Shown: piece by piece, positions 9,705-10,615 of the stretch
Position numbering within the stretch: position 1 is the stretch's first letter
Layout: every line of letters starts with the position of its first letter
NCBI GenBank assembly: GCA_030833305.1
Contig: JAURHL010000058.1
Coordinates: 1-10,615, forward strand
Reading direction: 5' to 3'
Length of the DNA: 10,615 nt
From: Acidimicrobiales bacterium
Lineage (GTDB): Bacteria > Actinomycetota > Acidimicrobiia > Acidimicrobiales > Ilumatobacteraceae
Translations under genes and position numbers: made by a program
The notes under the pieces: generated by a model
The model's input: the letters and a program-made list of their open reading frames with translations, nothing else
Databases searched by the model: none
What the model was told of the DNA's origin: nothing

Positions 9705-10615
9705 GTGAAACACGCCCGAATCGAACCTTTGCGAAGAATCTTCATCATCGGCGCGGCATTGGCCGTGGCCGTGGCCTGCGGCGGGGGTGACTCGTCTGCT
9801 CCGGCCACCGAGCCTCCGGCGAGCGAACCGGCGACCACCGATGTGGCGTCCACGGAAGCGCCGGCGACCGAAGCGCCGATGTATGCCATCGAGCAGGTGA
9901 CGGCCCCCGAGGCGACCAACGTGGACGACTTGTTGGCCCTCGACCGTCCGATCGTCATCGCCCACGCCGGTGGCGATTTCGACTGGCCGCACTCCACGAT
10001 GTACGCCTACACCGAGGCCGCTCTTGGCGGCGCGGACGTGCTGGAGATGGACGTCATGCTCAGTTCCGACGGTGTTCTGATGGTGCAGCACGACAACACG
10101 GTCGACCGACTCACCAACGACACCGGTCTCGTCGGTTCGTACACGGCGGCCGAACTGCAAGCCATGGACAACGCCTACTGGTTCTCCGGTGGGGTGTGGA
10201 GCGACAAGTCCCTTCCCGAGGACGCCTACGTGTTCCGCGGGGTTCGCACCGGGGATCGTGACGCCCCCGAGGGATACACCGCCGACGACTTCGGAATCCC
10301 GACGTTCGAGCAGGTGGCGCGCGCGTTCCCCGATCACGTTCTCGACGTGGAGATCAAGATTCCCGAGACCGAAACCGGTGAGGTGTTGCTCGATCGCGCG
10401 TACGCCGCGGCGGCCGAGCTGGCGCGTCTGATCGGGGAACTGGACCGGGCGGATTCGATCATCGTGGTGTCGTTCGACGACAGCGTGCTCACCGAGTTCC
10501 GTTCGTTGATCGCCGACGTGGCCACCAGCCCCGGGCAGACCAGCCTCGTGAATTGGTATCTCGCCGGCGCCCCCTTGGATCCGCGCGACGTGGTGATGCA
10601 GGCACCTCCGGTCTA
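9705..10615 (+). CDS. Glycerophosphodiester phosphodiesterase family lipoprotein, N-terminal part (runs off right edge)
   Basis: The frame from GTG 9705 is open for 303 codons to the window edge. Residues 1-25 are a lipoprotein signal (two Arg at 10-11, a hydrophobic core, then AVAC with Cys25 as the lipidation site). A Pro/Ala/Thr/Glu-rich linker (about 32-58) follows. The GDPD barrel starts at PIVIAHAGG (82-90), continues with GGADVLEMDVMLSSDGVLMV (108-127) and QHDNTVDRLTNDTG (128-141), and later shows GIPTFEQV and LDVEIKIPE. His87, Glu114-x-Asp116 and His129 match the catalytic and metal-binding residues. The usual HRGG is HAGG and the PENT Glu is replaced in PHST, a variant seen in one secreted subgroup. 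It probably hydrolyses glycerophosphodiesters to glycerol-3-phosphate outside the membrane, for phosphate or carbon scavenging. Confidence 0.9.
   Translation, partial: MKHARIEPLRRIFIIGAALAVAVACGGGDSSAPATEPPASEPATTDVASTEAPATEAPMYAIEQVTAPEATNVDDLLALDRPIVIAHAGGDFDWPHSTMYAYTEAALGGADVLEMDVMLSSDGVLMVQHDNTVDRLTNDTGLVGSYTAAELQAMDNAYWFSGGVWSDKSLPEDAYVFRGVRTGDRDAPEGYTADDFGIPTFEQVARAFPDHVLDVEIKIPETETGEVLLDRAYAAAAELARLIGELDRADSIIVVSFDDSVLTEFRSLIADVATSPGQTSLVNWYLAGAPLDPRDVVMQAPPV

Noticed and set aside
9318..10337. Minus-strand frame of 339 codons at the right end
   Set aside because: It is antisense to the GDPD lipoprotein and out of frame over the winged-helix gene; its Gly/Arg/His-rich repeats mirror the Thr/Glu/Ala linker codons.

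Overview
The window reads as chromosomal DNA of a high-GC bacterium, most likely an actinomycete (Actinomycetota). Codons are GC-rich at the third position, GTG starts are common, and most first-of-operon genes have no Shine-Dalgarno. Instead they carry a -10-like hexamer (NANNNT, often TANNNT) about 6 nt before the start codon, the layout of leaderless mRNAs. Genes inside operons have good Shine-Dalgarnos or overlapping stops and starts. The Thr/Glu/Ala/Pro-rich lipoprotein linker at the right end would suit Acidimicrobiia, but that placement is inference. No tRNA, rRNA, CRISPR array, transposase or integrase was seen.

Left part (1-4773): a patchwork of small single-domain genes with two gene remnants. 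A low-GC (about 52% by count) SAM methyltransferase enters from the left edge on the minus strand. It abuts a headless YbaK/ProX-type aminoacyl-tRNA deacylase remnant (354-539). Then come a SnoaL-like protein, a RimJ-type GNAT acetyltransferase, a minus-strand hypothetical protein, a DUF4287 protein, a VOC (PhnB-like)/ABM-monooxygenase gene pair, a DUF1801 protein, a headless PhzF remnant (minus), and a second SnoaL-like protein coupled to a 58-aa DUF1272 zinc-ribbon protein. Several intergenic hairpins separate these units.

Middle part (4860-8027): a membrane fatty-acid-desaturase-family protein with three histidine boxes, a complete GH13 oligo-1,6-glucosidase/alpha-glucosidase with all catalytic residues, and an overlapping small PH-like hypothetical protein. 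The glucosidase promoter overlaps a perfect 6-bp-arm palindrome that could be a sugar-responsive operator.

Right part (8031-10615): a minus-strand operon of a winged-helix regulator, sbtA (sodium-dependent bicarbonate transporter family) and sbtB (its PII-like partner), with a 4-nt overlap and a close Shine-Dalgarno tying the genes together. This is the best-defined functional unit: bicarbonate uptake with its own gate and probably its own transcription factor. Divergent from it is a lipoprotein of the glycerophosphodiester phosphodiesterase family that runs off the right edge.

The clearest unusual points are the uniform leaderless-promoter layout, the regulator-sbtA-sbtB operon whose SbtB lacks the cyanobacterial C-terminal cysteine motif, the two headless gene remnants, and a large nested inverted repeat at 2388-2440.
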